Shown here one piece after another: positions 43,616 through 53,354 of a stretch of DNA of 64,000 nt (the stretch's first letter is position 1; every line of letters starts with the position of its first letter). The stretch is from Ruegeria spongiae. Its GTDB lineage: Bacteria; Pseudomonadota; Alphaproteobacteria; Rhodobacterales; Rhodobacteraceae. The stretch lies in contig NZ_JAMFMB010000020.1 in assembly GCF_023502395.1 (NCBI RefSeq), forward strand, positions 24,925-88,924, read 5' to 3'. The notes below the pieces were generated by a model. That model was not told the origin of the DNA and made no database searches. It saw nothing but the letters and a program-made list of their open reading frames with translations. The position numbers were made by a program, and so were the translations under genes.

Positions 43616-45493
43616 ATGGATACACGGCTTCTCAAACATTACGAAACCGAACTGGCCTTCCTGCGCGAGATGGGCGCCGAGTTTGCGCAGGCCTATCCCA
43701 AGATCGCCGCCCGTCTGGGCATGGAGGGGATCGAGGTCATCGACCCCTATGTCGAGCGATTGCTGGAAGGCAGCGCCTTTCTGGCCGCGCGGGTGCAGCT
43801 GGAACTGGACATGCAGTTCCCGGCCTTCACCTCGAACCTGCTGGAAATCGTCTATCCGCATTACCTTGCGCCCACACCGTCGATGATGATTGCCGAGCTT
43901 CTGCCGGATCCGGGCAATTCCGCGCTGGCCGAAGGTTTTACGATCCCGCGCGGATCGACGCTGCAGTCCCGCCTCATGGAAGGCGAGCAGACCCCTTGCG
44001 AATTCCGCACCGGCGCGGATGTGACCATGTGGCCGATCGAAATCAGCGAAGCGGAATATATCGACGGGCGCGGCGAACTGGTTGCCGCCGGGCTGGCCCG
44101 TGATATCGACGCCCGCGCCGGTATCCGTCTGCGTCTGAAACGCTCGGATGGCGGGTCGTTGGCCGAATTGCCACTGGACCGGCTGGTGCTGCATCTGGAC
44201 CCGCAAAGCGGCGCGGCCTGGAGCCTGCATGAATTGCTCTGCACTCAGTGCCAGGGCTTGACCGGTCGATCCACCGACCGGCGCGCCGACTGGACACTGG
44301 CGCTGCCCGGAAGCGGAACCGAGGCGCGGGGCTTTGAGCGTGATGAGGCGCTGCTGCCGACGCCACCGCAGAGCTTCGACGGCTACCGCCTGCTGCAGGA
44401 ATATTTCGCGATGCCGCAGCGGTTCCTGTTTGTCGAACTCATCGGCCTGAACCCTGCGCTCAAACGTGCCGAGGGTGATGAGGTCGATATCTACGTGCTG
44501 CTGCGCGAGGGCGCAAAGGATGTGGCCCCTGCGGTCACGCCCACGGCTTTCACGCTGAACGCGGTGCCCGCGATCAACCTGTTCCACCGCCGCTGCGACC
44601 GGGTGCATGTCACCACCAAAGACACCGAGCACCATATCGTGCCCAGCCGGACCGCCGGGCTGGACTACGAGATCTTCTCGATTGAGAAGGTGCGCGGCAT
44701 CCGTAGTGACGAAGAAGGCGATATCGAGTTCCGCCCGTTCTATTCCGACACTGATCTGACCTCGGCCGGGGACCACCACCAGGCCTATTATACGATCGGG
44801 CGCCGGATGCGGCAGCGCAACGAAAAGGAACGTCTGCGCGGTGTGCGCACTTCTTATCTGGGGTCCGAGTTGTTTCTGACTCTGGTGGACCGGGCGCAGG
44901 CGCCATACCCGTCCTCGCTCAACCAGTTGGCGGTTGAGGCGCTCTGTTCCAACCGCGATCTGCCGATGCTGCTGTCAACCGGCGGCGATAACGTGTTCTT
45001 TCTGGCTGAAAGCGGCCCGGTCAAGTCGATCCGTACCCCGGTCACGCCGACCCGCCCACATTCCAAGCTGGCGCAGGGCGACGCGGCGTGGAAACTGATC
45101 AGCCATCTCAGCCTGAACTACCTGTCCATCGACGGTGACGGGCATAATGGCGGCTCGGCGGCGCTGCGCGAATTGCTGGGCATTTATGCCCCGCTGGGCG
45201 ACCGGGTGACCGAGAAACAGCTCGAAGGCATCACTGCTGTGTCCAGCCGCCCGATCGTGCGCCGGATGAGCGACGAGGTGCTCAGCACTGCGGTGCGCGG
45301 GCTGGAGATCACCATCGCCTTTGACGAGAGCTTTTTTGAGGGCACCAGCGTCTATGTTCTGGGCGCGGTGCTTGAGCGGTTCTTTCGCAAATACACAAAT
45401 ATAAACAGTTTCACCGAAACGGTGCTGACAACCGACAGACGAGGAGAAATTGCCAGATGGAGACCGGCGACCGGCCTCGGCCGGATCATCTGA
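43616..45493 (+). CDS. tssF: T6SS baseplate protein TssF (VasA/ImpG)
   Basis: The 625-residue protein starts MDTRLLKHYETELAFLREMG and continues FAQAYPKIAARLGMEGIEV and DPYVERLLEGSAFLAARVQL, the TssF N-terminal signature. NLLEIVYPHYLAPTPSMMI, INLFHRRCDRVHV and SSLNQLAVEALCSNRDLPM follow, and FYLGAVLERFFRKYTNINSF-like text closes it. It starts two bases after tssE and overlaps tssG by 37 bases. Confidence 0.96.
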   Translation: MDTRLLKHYETELAFLREMGAEFAQAYPKIAARLGMEGIEVIDPYVERLLEGSAFLAARVQLELDMQFPAFTSNLLEIVYPHYLAPTPSMMIAELLPDPGNSALAEGFTIPRGSTLQSRLMEGEQTPCEFRTGADVTMWPIEISEAEYIDGRGELVAAGLARDIDARAGIRLRLKRSDGGSLAELPLDRLVLHLDPQSGAAWSLHELLCTQCQGLTGRSTDRRADWTLALPGSGTEARGFERDEALLPTPPQSFDGYRLLQEYFAMPQRFLFVELIGLNPALKRAEGDEVDIYVLLREGAKDVAPAVTPTAFTLNAVPAINLFHRRCDRVHVTTKDTEHHIVPSRTAGLDYEIFSIEKVRGIRSDEEGDIEFRPFYSDTDLTSAGDHHQAYYTIGRRMRQRNEKERLRGVRTSYLGSELFLTLVDRAQAPYPSSLNQLAVEALCSNRDLPMLLSTGGDNVFFLAESGPVKSIRTPVTPTRPHSKLAQGDAAWKLISHLSLNYLSIDGDGHNGGSAALRELLGIYAPLGDRVTEKQLEGITAVSSRPIVRRMSDEVLSTAVRGLEITIAFDESFFEGTSVYVLGAVLERFFRKYTNINSFTETVLTTDRRGEIARWRPATGLGRII

Positions 45494-46488
45494 GCCTGCT
45501 GGCAGAGCTTGCGAAACACCCTGAGAAACATCATGTTTTTCAGGCGCTTCGCGTGTTGGAGGCGCATTACCACGATGCGCCGCGGCTGGGCGAGTCGCGC
45601 CGTCCGCGCGAGGATAAAGTGCGCCTGACCCAGGATGTCAGCCTTGCCTTTCCGCCCTCGACCATCACCAGCTTTACGCCTGCGACGGGTGCGAAACCGG
45701 CACGGATCAGCAATCACTGGTTCGGCTTCTTCGGCCCGCACGGCCCGCTGCCGCTGCATCTGAGCGAGTTTGCCCGCGACCGGCTGCGCAACCACCGCGA
45801 CCCGACCTTCGTGGCGTTTGCCGACATGCTCACCCATCGGCTGATGGGTCTGCTCTATCGCGCCTGGGCGGCATCCCGACCTGCCCCCAGCTTTGACCGG
45901 GGCGATGACCCGTTCGAACAGCGCGTCGCGGCGCTGGCGGGATTCAAGGGCAAGGGCCATGCCGAACGCGATGCGATGCCCGACAGGACGCGCCGGTTTT
46001 TTGCCGGGCATCTGTCCTCGGGGCCCAAAACCGCCGAAGGTCTGGTGGCGATGCTGTCTCAGTTCTTCCACGTCCCGGTCGCTCTGCAGGACTTTGTCGG
46101 ATCGTGGTTGGAACTGGAACCGGATGACACTTGGCAATTGGGCGGTATGGTGGGGTTGGGACAGTCCACCAGCATCGGCAACCGGGTCTGGTCACGCTCG
46201 GCCAAGTTCCGCATCCGCATCGGGCCGCTCTCGCTGGAGGATTACGAACGCCTGCTGCCGGGCGGGGTTTCGCAGGAGCGGCTGGAAAGCATCGTGCGAA
46301 CCCATGTGGGCGACGCGCTGGATTGGGAGGTCAACCTGGTGCTGGCGGGCGACGAGGTGCCGCGCGCCTCGCTGGGCGGTACGACACGGCTGGGGCACAC
46401 AAGCTGGGTGCGCAGCCGTGATGAGGATAACACGGGCAGGCCGGATGCCGAGGATCTGATCCTCTACCCGGCCTATTCCGCCGCTTGA
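45457..46488 (+). CDS. tssG: T6SS baseplate protein TssG (VasB/ImpH)
   Basis: The 343-residue protein has the TssG pattern HHVFQALRVLEAHYHDAPRL, ISNHWFGFFGPHGPLPLHL and LTHRLMGLLYRAWAASRPAP. LSQFFHVPVALQDFVGSWLE and QSTSIGNRVWSRSAKFRIRI follow. It forms the TssF2-TssG wedge of the baseplate and overlaps the end of tssF. Confidence 0.96.
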   Translation: METGDRPRPDHLSLLAELAKHPEKHHVFQALRVLEAHYHDAPRLGESRRPREDKVRLTQDVSLAFPPSTITSFTPATGAKPARISNHWFGFFGPHGPLPLHLSEFARDRLRNHRDPTFVAFADMLTHRLMGLLYRAWAASRPAPSFDRGDDPFEQRVAALAGFKGKGHAERDAMPDRTRRFFAGHLSSGPKTAEGLVAMLSQFFHVPVALQDFVGSWLELEPDDTWQLGGMVGLGQSTSIGNRVWSRSAKFRIRIGPLSLEDYERLLPGGVSQERLESIVRTHVGDALDWEVNLVLAGDEVPRASLGGTTRLGHTSWVRSRDEDNTGRPDAEDLILYPAYSAA

Positions 46489-46547
46489 GACACAAGATTT
46501 GAGACACGGTTTGCAAGAAAAGCCGACAGGGACGAAAGGAAATCAAA

Positions 46548-49289
46548 ATGACTGAGATCAGCCGCGTGGCGCTGTTCGGCAAGCTGAACAAACTGGGATA
46601 TCAGGCCATCGAGGGGGCGACCGTCTTCTGCAAGATGCGGGGCAACCCCTACGTGGAAATTCAGCACTGGCTGCACCAGATTCTGAACGGGCAGGACAGC
46701 GACATTCACCGTATCATCCAGCATTACGATCTGGACCCGGGCAAGATCGCCACGGAACTGACCCGCTCGCTGGACATGCTGCCGCGCGGGGCCTCGACCA
46801 TCTCGGACCTGTCCGATCATCTGATGGATTCCATGGAACGCGGCTGGGTCTGGGGATCGCTGCTTTATTCCGACAGCAAGGTGCGCTCCGGCTACCTGAT
46901 TTTGGGTATGCTCAAGACACCCGCCTTGCGCAATATCCTGCAGACCATGTCGCCCGAGCTAGGCTCGATCGGTGCGGATGATCTGGCCGACAATTTCAAC
47001 GCGGCCACCGATGGCTCGCCCGAGGACAGTCTGGGCGCGCAGGACGGATCGACGGTCGGCGGCGGGGCTGAACCCGGCGAGGCCAGCGGCTCGATGGCGC
47101 CCGGCGCGATGGGCAAGGGCGAGGCATTGGAGCAGTTCTGCACCGATCTCACCGAACAGGCCCGCAATGGCGAGATCGACCCGATCGTGGGTCGGGACGA
47201 GGAAATCCGTCAGATCGTCGACGTGCTGATGCGCCGCCGCCAGAACAACCCGATCCTGACCGGCGAGGCGGGCGTTGGCAAAACCGCGGTGGTCGAAGGC
47301 TTTGCGCTGCGCATCGCGCGCGGCGATGTGCCGCCTGCGCTCAAGGATGTGCGGCTTTTGGTGCTGGATGTGGGCCTGTTGCAGGCCGGTGCGTCCATGA
47401 AGGGCGAGTTCGAAAACCGCCTGCGGCAAGTGATTGACGAGGTGCAGGCCAGCCCGACCCCCATCGTCATGTTTGTCGATGAAACTCATACACTTGTGGG
47501 GGCAGGAGGGGCGGCGGGCACCGGCGATGCTGCTAACTTGCTGAAACCGGCGCTGGCGCGCGGTACACTGCGCACAATCGGCGCGACCACTTGGGCCGAA
47601 TACAAGAAATACATCGAAAAAGACCCCGCCCTGACCCGCCGTTTTCAGGTGGTGCAGGTCGATGAGCCCGACATCCCCAAAGCCGTGCTGATGATGCGTG
47701 GCATCGCCTCGATGCTGGAAGGGCACCACCGGGTGCAGGTGCTGGACGAAGGGATCGAGGCGGCAGTGACTCTTTCGGCGCGCTATATCCCGGCACGGCA
47801 ATTGCCCGACAAATCGGTGAGCCTGCTGGACACCGCCTGCGCCCGCGTTGCGGTCAGCCAGCATGCGGTCCCGGCCGAGGTCGATGACAGCCGCCGCCGG
47901 ATCGAAGCACTGACCACCGAGCTTGAGATCATCGGCCGGGACGAGACCGCAGGCTATGACGTCGGTGACCGACGCGAGGCGGTGACCGCAGCAAAAGAGG
48001 TCGAAGAGGAACGCCTTACCGGTCTGACTGAACGATGGGACGCGGAAAAGGCAGTTGTGGAATCCATCCTCGACCTGCGCGCCAAGCTGCGCGAAGGCGG
48101 GCGGGAGGTCGAAGGCACCGGCACCCCCGAGGGCGTTGCAGCCACCGAAGAAGCCGCAGAATCCGAGGCGCTGCCCGATACCGAGGCCGCGCCAATGGAC
48201 CGCGAGGCGCTGATGGCTGAACTCAAGGCCAAGAATGCCGAGCTGGAAGAGGTGCAGGGAGATAGCCCGCTGATCTTGCCCATTGTCGATCATCAGGCAG
48301 TGGCATCGGTCGTGGGCGACTGGACCGGCATTCCGGTGGGCCGCATGGTCAAGGACGAGATCGAGACGATCCTGACCCTCGAAGAGCATCTGTCAAAACG
48401 TGTGATCGGCCAGGATCACGCGATGAAGATGATCGCCAAACGCATCCAGACCAGCCGCGCGGGGTTGGATAATCCCTCCAAACCCATCGGGGTGTTCATG
48501 CTGGCCGGGACATCCGGCGTCGGTAAGACCGAAACCGCGCTGGCGCTGGCCGAGGTGCTTTATGGTGGGGAACAGAACGTCATCACCATCAACATGTCCG
48601 AATATCAGGAGGCGCATACCGTCAGCTCACTGAAAGGGGCCCCTCCGGGTTATGTCGGATATGGCGAGGGCGGCGTGCTGACCGAAGCGGTGCGGCGCAA
48701 ACCCTATTCGGTCGTGCTGCTGGATGAGGTCGAAAAGGCGCACCCCGATGTGCATGAAATCTTCTTTCAGGTCTTCGACAAGGGCGTCATGGAGGATGGC
48801 GAAGGCCGCGTGATCGACTTCAAGAACACGTTGATCCTGCTGACCTCGAATGTCGGCACCGAGATGATCATGGACATGTGCGCCGACCCCGACCTGATGC
48901 CCGATCCCGAGGGGCTGGCCAAATCTTTGCGCGATCCGATGCTCAAGGTCTTCCCGCCCGCGCTGCTGGGTCGTCTGGTGACGATCCCGTATTACCCGCT
49001 CAGCCCGCATATGATCGCCGAGATCACCAAGCTGCAACTGGGCCGAATCCAGAAACGGGTGCAGGAAGCCCATGGCGTGCCCTTCGAATATTCCGATGCG
49101 GTGGTCGAGGAGATCGTCAACCGCTGTCAGGAACTCGACAGCGGTGGACGGATGATCGACGCCATCGTCACCAACACGATGCTGCCCGATATTTCGGCCG
49201 AATTCCTCAAGCGAATGATGGAAGGGGATGATATATCTAAGGTTGTGATCGACGTTACAGACGGGGAGTTCACCTACGGGTTTGACTAG
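46548..49289 (+). CDS. tssH: T6SS sheath-disassembly AAA+ ATPase ClpV (TssH)
   Basis: The 913-residue protein has an N-terminal Clp-N domain ([20 protein letters not shown] to about 165) and two AAA+ modules. The first Walker A is GEAGVGKT (239-246) and its Walker B is [10 protein letters not shown] coiled-coil middle domain follows (about 440-590). The second Walker A is GTSGVGKT (654-661), with [16 protein letters not shown]. The presence of [17 protein letters not shown] fits ClpV rather than ClpB. ClpV pulls contracted TssB/TssC apart for re-use. AAAGGAA precedes the ATG. Confidence 0.96.
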   Translation: MTEISRVALFGKLNKLGYQAIEGATVFCKMRGNPYVEIQHWLHQILNGQDSDIHRIIQHYDLDPGKIATELTRSLDMLPRGASTISDLSDHLMDSMERGWVWGSLLYSDSKVRSGYLILGMLKTPALRNILQTMSPELGSIGADDLADNFNAATDGSPEDSLGAQDGSTVGGGAEPGEASGSMAPGAMGKGEALEQFCTDLTEQARNGEIDPIVGRDEEIRQIVDVLMRRRQNNPILTGEAGVGKTAVVEGFALRIARGDVPPALKDVRLLVLDVGLLQAGASMKGEFENRLRQVIDEVQASPTPIVMFVDETHTLVGAGGAAGTGDAANLLKPALARGTLRTIGATTWAEYKKYIEKDPALTRRFQVVQVDEPDIPKAVLMMRGIASMLEGHHRVQVLDEGIEAAVTLSARYIPARQLPDKSVSLLDTACARVAVSQHAVPAEVDDSRRRIEALTTELEIIGRDETAGYDVGDRREAVTAAKEVEEERLTGLTERWDAEKAVVESILDLRAKLREGGREVEGTGTPEGVAATEEAAESEALPDTEAAPMDREALMAELKAKNAELEEVQGDSPLILPIVDHQAVASVVGDWTGIPVGRMVKDEIETILTLEEHLSKRVIGQDHAMKMIAKRIQTSRAGLDNPSKPIGVFMLAGTSGVGKTETALALAEVLYGGEQNVITINMSEYQEAHTVSSLKGAPPGYVGYGEGGVLTEAVRRKPYSVVLLDEVEKAHPDVHEIFFQVFDKGVMEDGEGRVIDFKNTLILLTSNVGTEMIMDMCADPDLMPDPEGLAKSLRDPMLKVFPPALLGRLVTIPYYPLSPHMIAEITKLQLGRIQKRVQEAHGVPFEYSDAVVEEIVNRCQELDSGGRMIDAIVTNTMLPDISAEFLKRMMEGDDISKVVIDVTDGEFTYGFD

Positions 49290-49333
49290 AGCACCGCACG
49301 TCGCGCGTGCATGCCACAAAACAGGAGGAAGCC

Positions 49334-50890
49334 ATGAAAGCGACTATGACGCCCGAGCTTGACCAGAAGTGGTGGTCAAAAAACAAACCCAAACTGCTCA
49401 AGAAGACCGGTCTTGGTGATGCTCTCAAGGATTTCCAGATTGCCGAAGATCAAATGGATTGGGACAAGTCCCTGAAAGCCATTTCCGATCTCAAACGCAA
49501 GGTTGCGGGCGCGGTCAAGATATGCGGCTCTTCGCACAAGGATACGGTCACTGTCCTGAAGAAATATCCCAAGATCATAGACAAGAAAGAAAAAGAGATC
49601 GCGGCCAAGAAGAAGGCCGAGGAAGATCGCACCAAGACCGCATCGACCGATGCGCCCAAACAGAAGGTCGGCAAAGGTGTCGTCATCTGGAAAAAGGATC
49701 TGGGCGCCGAGATCACCAAGAAATACAAGCCTGACTGGCTGAAAGAGCTGAAAGGCTACAATTTCCAGCTGAAGCTCAACGAAGACTTGCTGGATGTGCT
49801 GGAAAACGAGGGTGACTATGTCACGCCTCAGCAGATGGTCGACGACGCCAACGCCCTGGCGGACAAGCTGGTGGCCAGCCTCGCCAAAGAGCTGATGTCG
49901 ACAGATACGGCAATCAAGAAAGAGACCGACCAGAAAAAGGTCGACGGGCTGGTCAAGAACTTTGACGTCAAGCTCAAGACGCTCATGGGCGGGACCAAGA
50001 AGCATTTCGAAGCGATTCCGGTAAACCGCTGGAAAGCTTTCGTGAAGCGCAAACAGCAATACAAGGATTACAAGGTCAAGACCGGCTTTGACATCACACT
50101 GGGCGTCCTTGGCGTGGTTGGCGGCGCTGTTGGCGTGGCCGGATCGGCGGCAACGGGTGGGGCCTCGCTTGTGCTGGGGATTGTCTCGCTGGTGCGGGGT
50201 GTTGCGGCGCTGGCCGACAAGATCAAGGATACCGCGCGCGAGGCCGAAAAGGTCGAGAAGGTTCTGAAAGGCGATCTGGATACGTTGCTCAAGCGATACC
50301 GGACTGCCGATGGCGAGGCCAAAAAGAAGGCGCAGGGCGGTTCCGAGGTTGGCGCGACGGTCCTGAAGGGCATTTTGGGTACCGACGCGCCGTTTCTGGC
50401 AACGCTGCCGAAATGTGACAAGAACTATGGCCTCTGGCAAAACAAGGTCGCCGGACTTGAGGTCGGGGGGCGCAAGCTGTCTCAGGCCATCGTCAAAGGA
50501 TTGGCCGAGTGCGACAAGCTTGAGAAGGCGATGAAAAAGTCCACCAGCAAAGAGGCGCGCAAGTATCTGGACAAGCTGAAGAAGGCGCGCGCCGTTCTGA
50601 ACAAGGCGCTCGATTCCTGCTCGACAATGATGGGTCGGGTTTCAGCGGCGGACAAGAACGCGCCCAAGCTGAAACAGGTCCTGGATGCGTTGAGCGGATC
50701 GAACCCCAAATATGCCGATATCTTTGAAAAGGTCTTTCCGGCGGTGGTAAATCTGACGCTGGCTGGCGCAAATGCCGGTGTTGGTTTCAGCGAGGCGTCC
50801 AATACGCTGGATACGCTCAACACCGCAGTGGGGCTGTTCAATGATATCGCCTCTGAGGGCAAGGATCAGCTTGAGGCAGCCATCGGTTGA
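49334..50890 (+). CDS. lysine-rich helical protein with Gly-rich hydrophobic hairpin, unknown
   Basis: The protein has 518 residues from a strong AGGAGG-preceded ATG at 49334. It is very Lys-rich (KWWSKNKPKLLKKTGLGDAL, KKKAEEDRTKTASTD) and mostly helical. A long hydrophobic, Gly/Ala-rich region (about 250-298) contains LGVLGVVGGAVGVAGSAA and SLVLGIVSLVRGVAALAD, which could form a membrane hairpin. There is no signal peptide, so it would be delivered by T6SS or act in the cytoplasm. It follows clpV and may be distantly related to the next protein, since both combine basic helices and a central hydrophobic stretch. A pore-forming effector is one idea and a structural partner of the acidic fusion protein is another. 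I recognise no family. Confidence 0.75.
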   Translation: MKATMTPELDQKWWSKNKPKLLKKTGLGDALKDFQIAEDQMDWDKSLKAISDLKRKVAGAVKICGSSHKDTVTVLKKYPKIIDKKEKEIAAKKKAEEDRTKTASTDAPKQKVGKGVVIWKKDLGAEITKKYKPDWLKELKGYNFQLKLNEDLLDVLENEGDYVTPQQMVDDANALADKLVASLAKELMSTDTAIKKETDQKKVDGLVKNFDVKLKTLMGGTKKHFEAIPVNRWKAFVKRKQQYKDYKVKTGFDITLGVLGVVGGAVGVAGSAATGGASLVLGIVSLVRGVAALADKIKDTAREAEKVEKVLKGDLDTLLKRYRTADGEAKKKAQGGSEVGATVLKGILGTDAPFLATLPKCDKNYGLWQNKVAGLEVGGRKLSQAIVKGLAECDKLEKAMKKSTSKEARKYLDKLKKARAVLNKALDSCSTMMGRVSAADKNAPKLKQVLDALSGSNPKYADIFEKVFPAVVNLTLAGANAGVGFSEASNTLDTLNTAVGLFNDIASEGKDQLEAAIG

Positions 50891-50999
50891 CCGGTCGGCT
50901 TGGTCCCTGAGTATGCGTACCCTGGTGCGGGCGCAGGTGAGGTCAGGGGCAGTTGACAGCAAGAAAGGCCAGACGAAAGGAAGATCGCATCAAAGCACA

Positions 51000-51041
51000 G
51001 GCGCATCCGCACTCCTGGGTTTTTTTGATCCCGGATGCGCC
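51000..51041. repeat. perfect inverted repeat with T-rich loop
   Basis: GGCGCATCCG (51000-51009) and CGGATGCGCC (51032-51041) form a perfect 10-base stem with a 22-base loop that contains seven consecutive T residues. It lies in the 291-base gap after the first lysine-rich gene. The T run is inside the loop, so it does not look like a normal terminator. It may be an attenuator, a protein site or an mRNA-stability hairpin. The rest of the gap has no gene. Confidence 0.6.
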
Positions 51042-51181
51042 GCAATATTTGTTCCATGTTAGGTTGTGACTGCGGGTAACTTTTTCATCCGCTCTGAAAA
51101 CAAATTCACAGATGGCGCTAGTGGCTGTGTGTTTGATTAAGGCGTCATCTTAAACACTCATGAGATCGCGAGGATAGCCTC

Positions 51182-52420
51182 ATGGCAAAGACCACAGTAA
51201 CGAAGCATAAATTCGGTGTCGTCGACCTGATCCGGTCGAAGCCCAAGCTGCAATATATCGAACTGCCGAAATACAAGGTTGACGTCCAGTTCGAGATCAC
51301 CACATCCGGCAAGCTGAAGAAGCCCGACCCGGTCCCCTCGACCGCGCTGAAGCGGCTCGAAGCGACAGGGATGAAAGAGCTTGAACGCTATGAAACGGTC
51401 ATTACCGAAGAAGCGGTCAAGCTTGACGCCAAGGTCGCCGAGATTCTCAAGAAAACTCCCGGCGAAAAGGGCAAGGAAGCAGCCGAAAAGCTGATCCAGG
51501 GCACCAATCAGTCGATCAAGAACGCCATGGCCTCGGCCGAGGGCGCGGCGCAGGTTGCGATCCAGAAGCAGCTCAAGGTCGAGGGCAACAAGGACAAGCT
51601 GCTGAAAGAGGCGCGGGTCAAAACCACGCTCAAGGTCAGCATGGGCGTGATCAAGATCGGTACCGCCGTCGCCCGCCTTGTGGGTTCGTCGGGGGCGGAT
51701 GTGATGGCCTACAAGACCATCGTCAAGCAGGTTTACAACCTGGGCAAGGAAATCCAGCAGCAGCTCAAGAGCGAGGAAAAGCTGCGCAAGGATCTCTATA
51801 GTGCGATCCAGAAATACATCACCCTGCGCGGCACCACGATCATGCAGGCAGCGGAACGCCAGGGCATCACCGATACCTCGGGTATCTCGGTCAAAAAGCC
51901 GATGGAAGCGATCAAGAAACTGACCGGCAAGGCCGTCGCAATGGGCGACGAGGTCACCAAGGGGCGCGACCCCAAGAAGATCGCACAGGAATTGCTGGAT
52001 TTCACCATCAAGGGCATCGCCGTCTACAACAAGGACGCCGACAAGAAGCGGCAGCAATATCGCGAGCACACCACCAAGACGCGGCAGAAGGTCGATTCGC
52101 TGGGCGTGGCCGCAGACAAGCTGATGAAGGCGGCGAAAGCGCAGAAAACGCTCAAGGAAGGTATCAAGCTGGGGGCCGAATGCATGACCCTCAAGCGCGA
52201 GGCCACTGCGATGGCCGCCAAGCTGGAGGAACGCCAGAAATTCCTCGGCGAGATGCAGACCCTGATGGAGGGTAACGGCATGAAGGTCGATGACACGACG
52301 ATCGTCGACAAGATCAAGGCCCTGGACAAGAAAACCGTGCTGAAAGAGGCCAAAACCATGGTGACCTCGGTCTCGGGCATCTACAAACTGGTGGATGAGA
52401 TCAGCGATATCGCCGCCTAA
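51182..52420 (+). CDS. second lysine-rich helical protein, unknown
   Basis: The 412-residue protein starts MAKTTVTKHKFGVVDLIRSK and is strongly basic and helical throughout. A central segment (about 150-175; TTLKVSMGVIKIGTAVARL) parallels the hydrophobic region of the preceding protein but is shorter. Long coiled-coil-like stretches follow (YNLGKEIQQQLKSEEKLRKD, LAAKLEERQKFLGEM-like text near 340-355). The end VTSVSGIYKLVDEISDIAA is similar in pattern to the end of its neighbour. GAGG lies eight bases before the ATG. There is no signal peptide. It lies just before the sodium-channel gene. A T6SS cargo, adaptor or scaffold is possible, and I recognise no family. Confidence 0.7.
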   Translation: MAKTTVTKHKFGVVDLIRSKPKLQYIELPKYKVDVQFEITTSGKLKKPDPVPSTALKRLEATGMKELERYETVITEEAVKLDAKVAEILKKTPGEKGKEAAEKLIQGTNQSIKNAMASAEGAAQVAIQKQLKVEGNKDKLLKEARVKTTLKVSMGVIKIGTAVARLVGSSGADVMAYKTIVKQVYNLGKEIQQQLKSEEKLRKDLYSAIQKYITLRGTTIMQAAERQGITDTSGISVKKPMEAIKKLTGKAVAMGDEVTKGRDPKKIAQELLDFTIKGIAVYNKDADKKRQQYREHTTKTRQKVDSLGVAADKLMKAAKAQKTLKEGIKLGAECMTLKREATAMAAKLEERQKFLGEMQTLMEGNGMKVDDTTIVDKIKALDKKTVLKEAKTMVTSVSGIYKLVDEISDIAA

Positions 52421-52496
52421 CGGCGCATGAACACGTCACCGGGCGCGGCGCTGATGCCGTGCCCGGCGCATTCAAGACCTGCAAAGGATAGATCCG

Positions 52497-53354
52497 ATGG
52501 ACAGCAGCAGCGCAGAGGGTGCCATGACAATGCAAGAGCGCGCGCGCGAGTTCATCGAGCGAAGGTCGATCCAGAACGCCATTCTTGGTGTCATCATCAT
52601 CAACGCGATCACGCTGGGCCTGTCGACCTCGGCGGCGGTTCAGGCCCAGGTCGGTGATCTGCTGGCAGTGTTCGACCGGGTGGTGCTGGGCATTTTCGTG
52701 ATCGAGCTTCTGATCAAGTTCTACGCTTATCGTCTGCGGTTCTTCAACAACGCCTGGAACATCTTTGACCTTCTGGTTGTCGGCGTTGGCCTGCTGCCGG
52801 ATCGCGACGGGTTGTCGGCGCTGCGGGGTCTGCGGGTGATCCGGGCGATGCGGTTGCTCTCGGTCATTCCGCAGATGCGCGCGGTTGTGCAGGCGCTGCT
52901 GGATGCGCTGCCCGGCATGGGCGCGGTGATCATCATGATTTCGATCGTGTTCTACGTCTTCGCCGTGATGGCCACGCTGATGTACGGCCCCGCTTTCGAT
53001 ATCTGGTTCGGCACGCTGGGCCGATCGCTCTATTCGTTGTTCCAGATCATGACGCTGGAAAGCTGGTCTATGGGCATCGTGCGCCCGGTGATGGATGTTT
53101 ATCCAACCGCCTGGGTTTTCTTCGTGCCCTTCATCGTCATCACTGCGTTTTCGGTTCTGAACCTCTTCATCGGTCTGCTGGTCAACACCATGCAATCGGC
53201 GGTGGAGGACGAATCCGAGCTCGAGTTCGAGAAACTGCGCGAATTGGTGCGGACCGAGACGGATGTGGTGGACGAACACGTGCTTGCCATGCACGAGGAG
53301 CTGCGCGCCCTGCGCAAGGAAGTCGCGGAACTGAAAGCAGGGCGCGATGGCTGA
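52497..53354 (+). CDS. bacterial voltage-gated sodium channel (NavAb/NaChBac family)
   Basis: The 285-residue protein has six membrane helices in the voltage-gated order. S1 is about 28-50, S2 58-78 (LLIKFYAY end) and S3 86-101. S4 holds four gating arginines at 110, 113, 116 and 119, each three residues apart. S5 is about 140-165. The pore has the selectivity filter TLESWSM (186-192), the same filter as in NavAb. S6 is about 203-230, and a C-terminal coiled coil (EKLRELVRTETDVVDEHVLA) completes the homotetramer pattern. AAGGA is nine bases upstream. The stop overlaps the start of the sheath fusion gene by 8 bases, so the two are probably translated together. Channel function is strongly supported; its link to T6SS is inferred from position. 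Confidence 0.93.
   Translation: MDSSSAEGAMTMQERAREFIERRSIQNAILGVIIINAITLGLSTSAAVQAQVGDLLAVFDRVVLGIFVIELLIKFYAYRLRFFNNAWNIFDLLVVGVGLLPDRDGLSALRGLRVIRAMRLLSVIPQMRAVVQALLDALPGMGAVIIMISIVFYVFAVMATLMYGPAFDIWFGTLGRSLYSLFQIMTLESWSMGIVRPVMDVYPTAWVFFVPFIVITAFSVLNLFIGLLVNTMQSAVEDESELEFEKLRELVRTETDVVDEHVLAMHEELRALRKEVAELKAGRDG

Noticed and set aside
46959..48389. 476-residue minus-strand frame opposite clpV
   Set aside because: It is antisense to both AAA+ modules of ClpV, which are fully intact on the plus strand.
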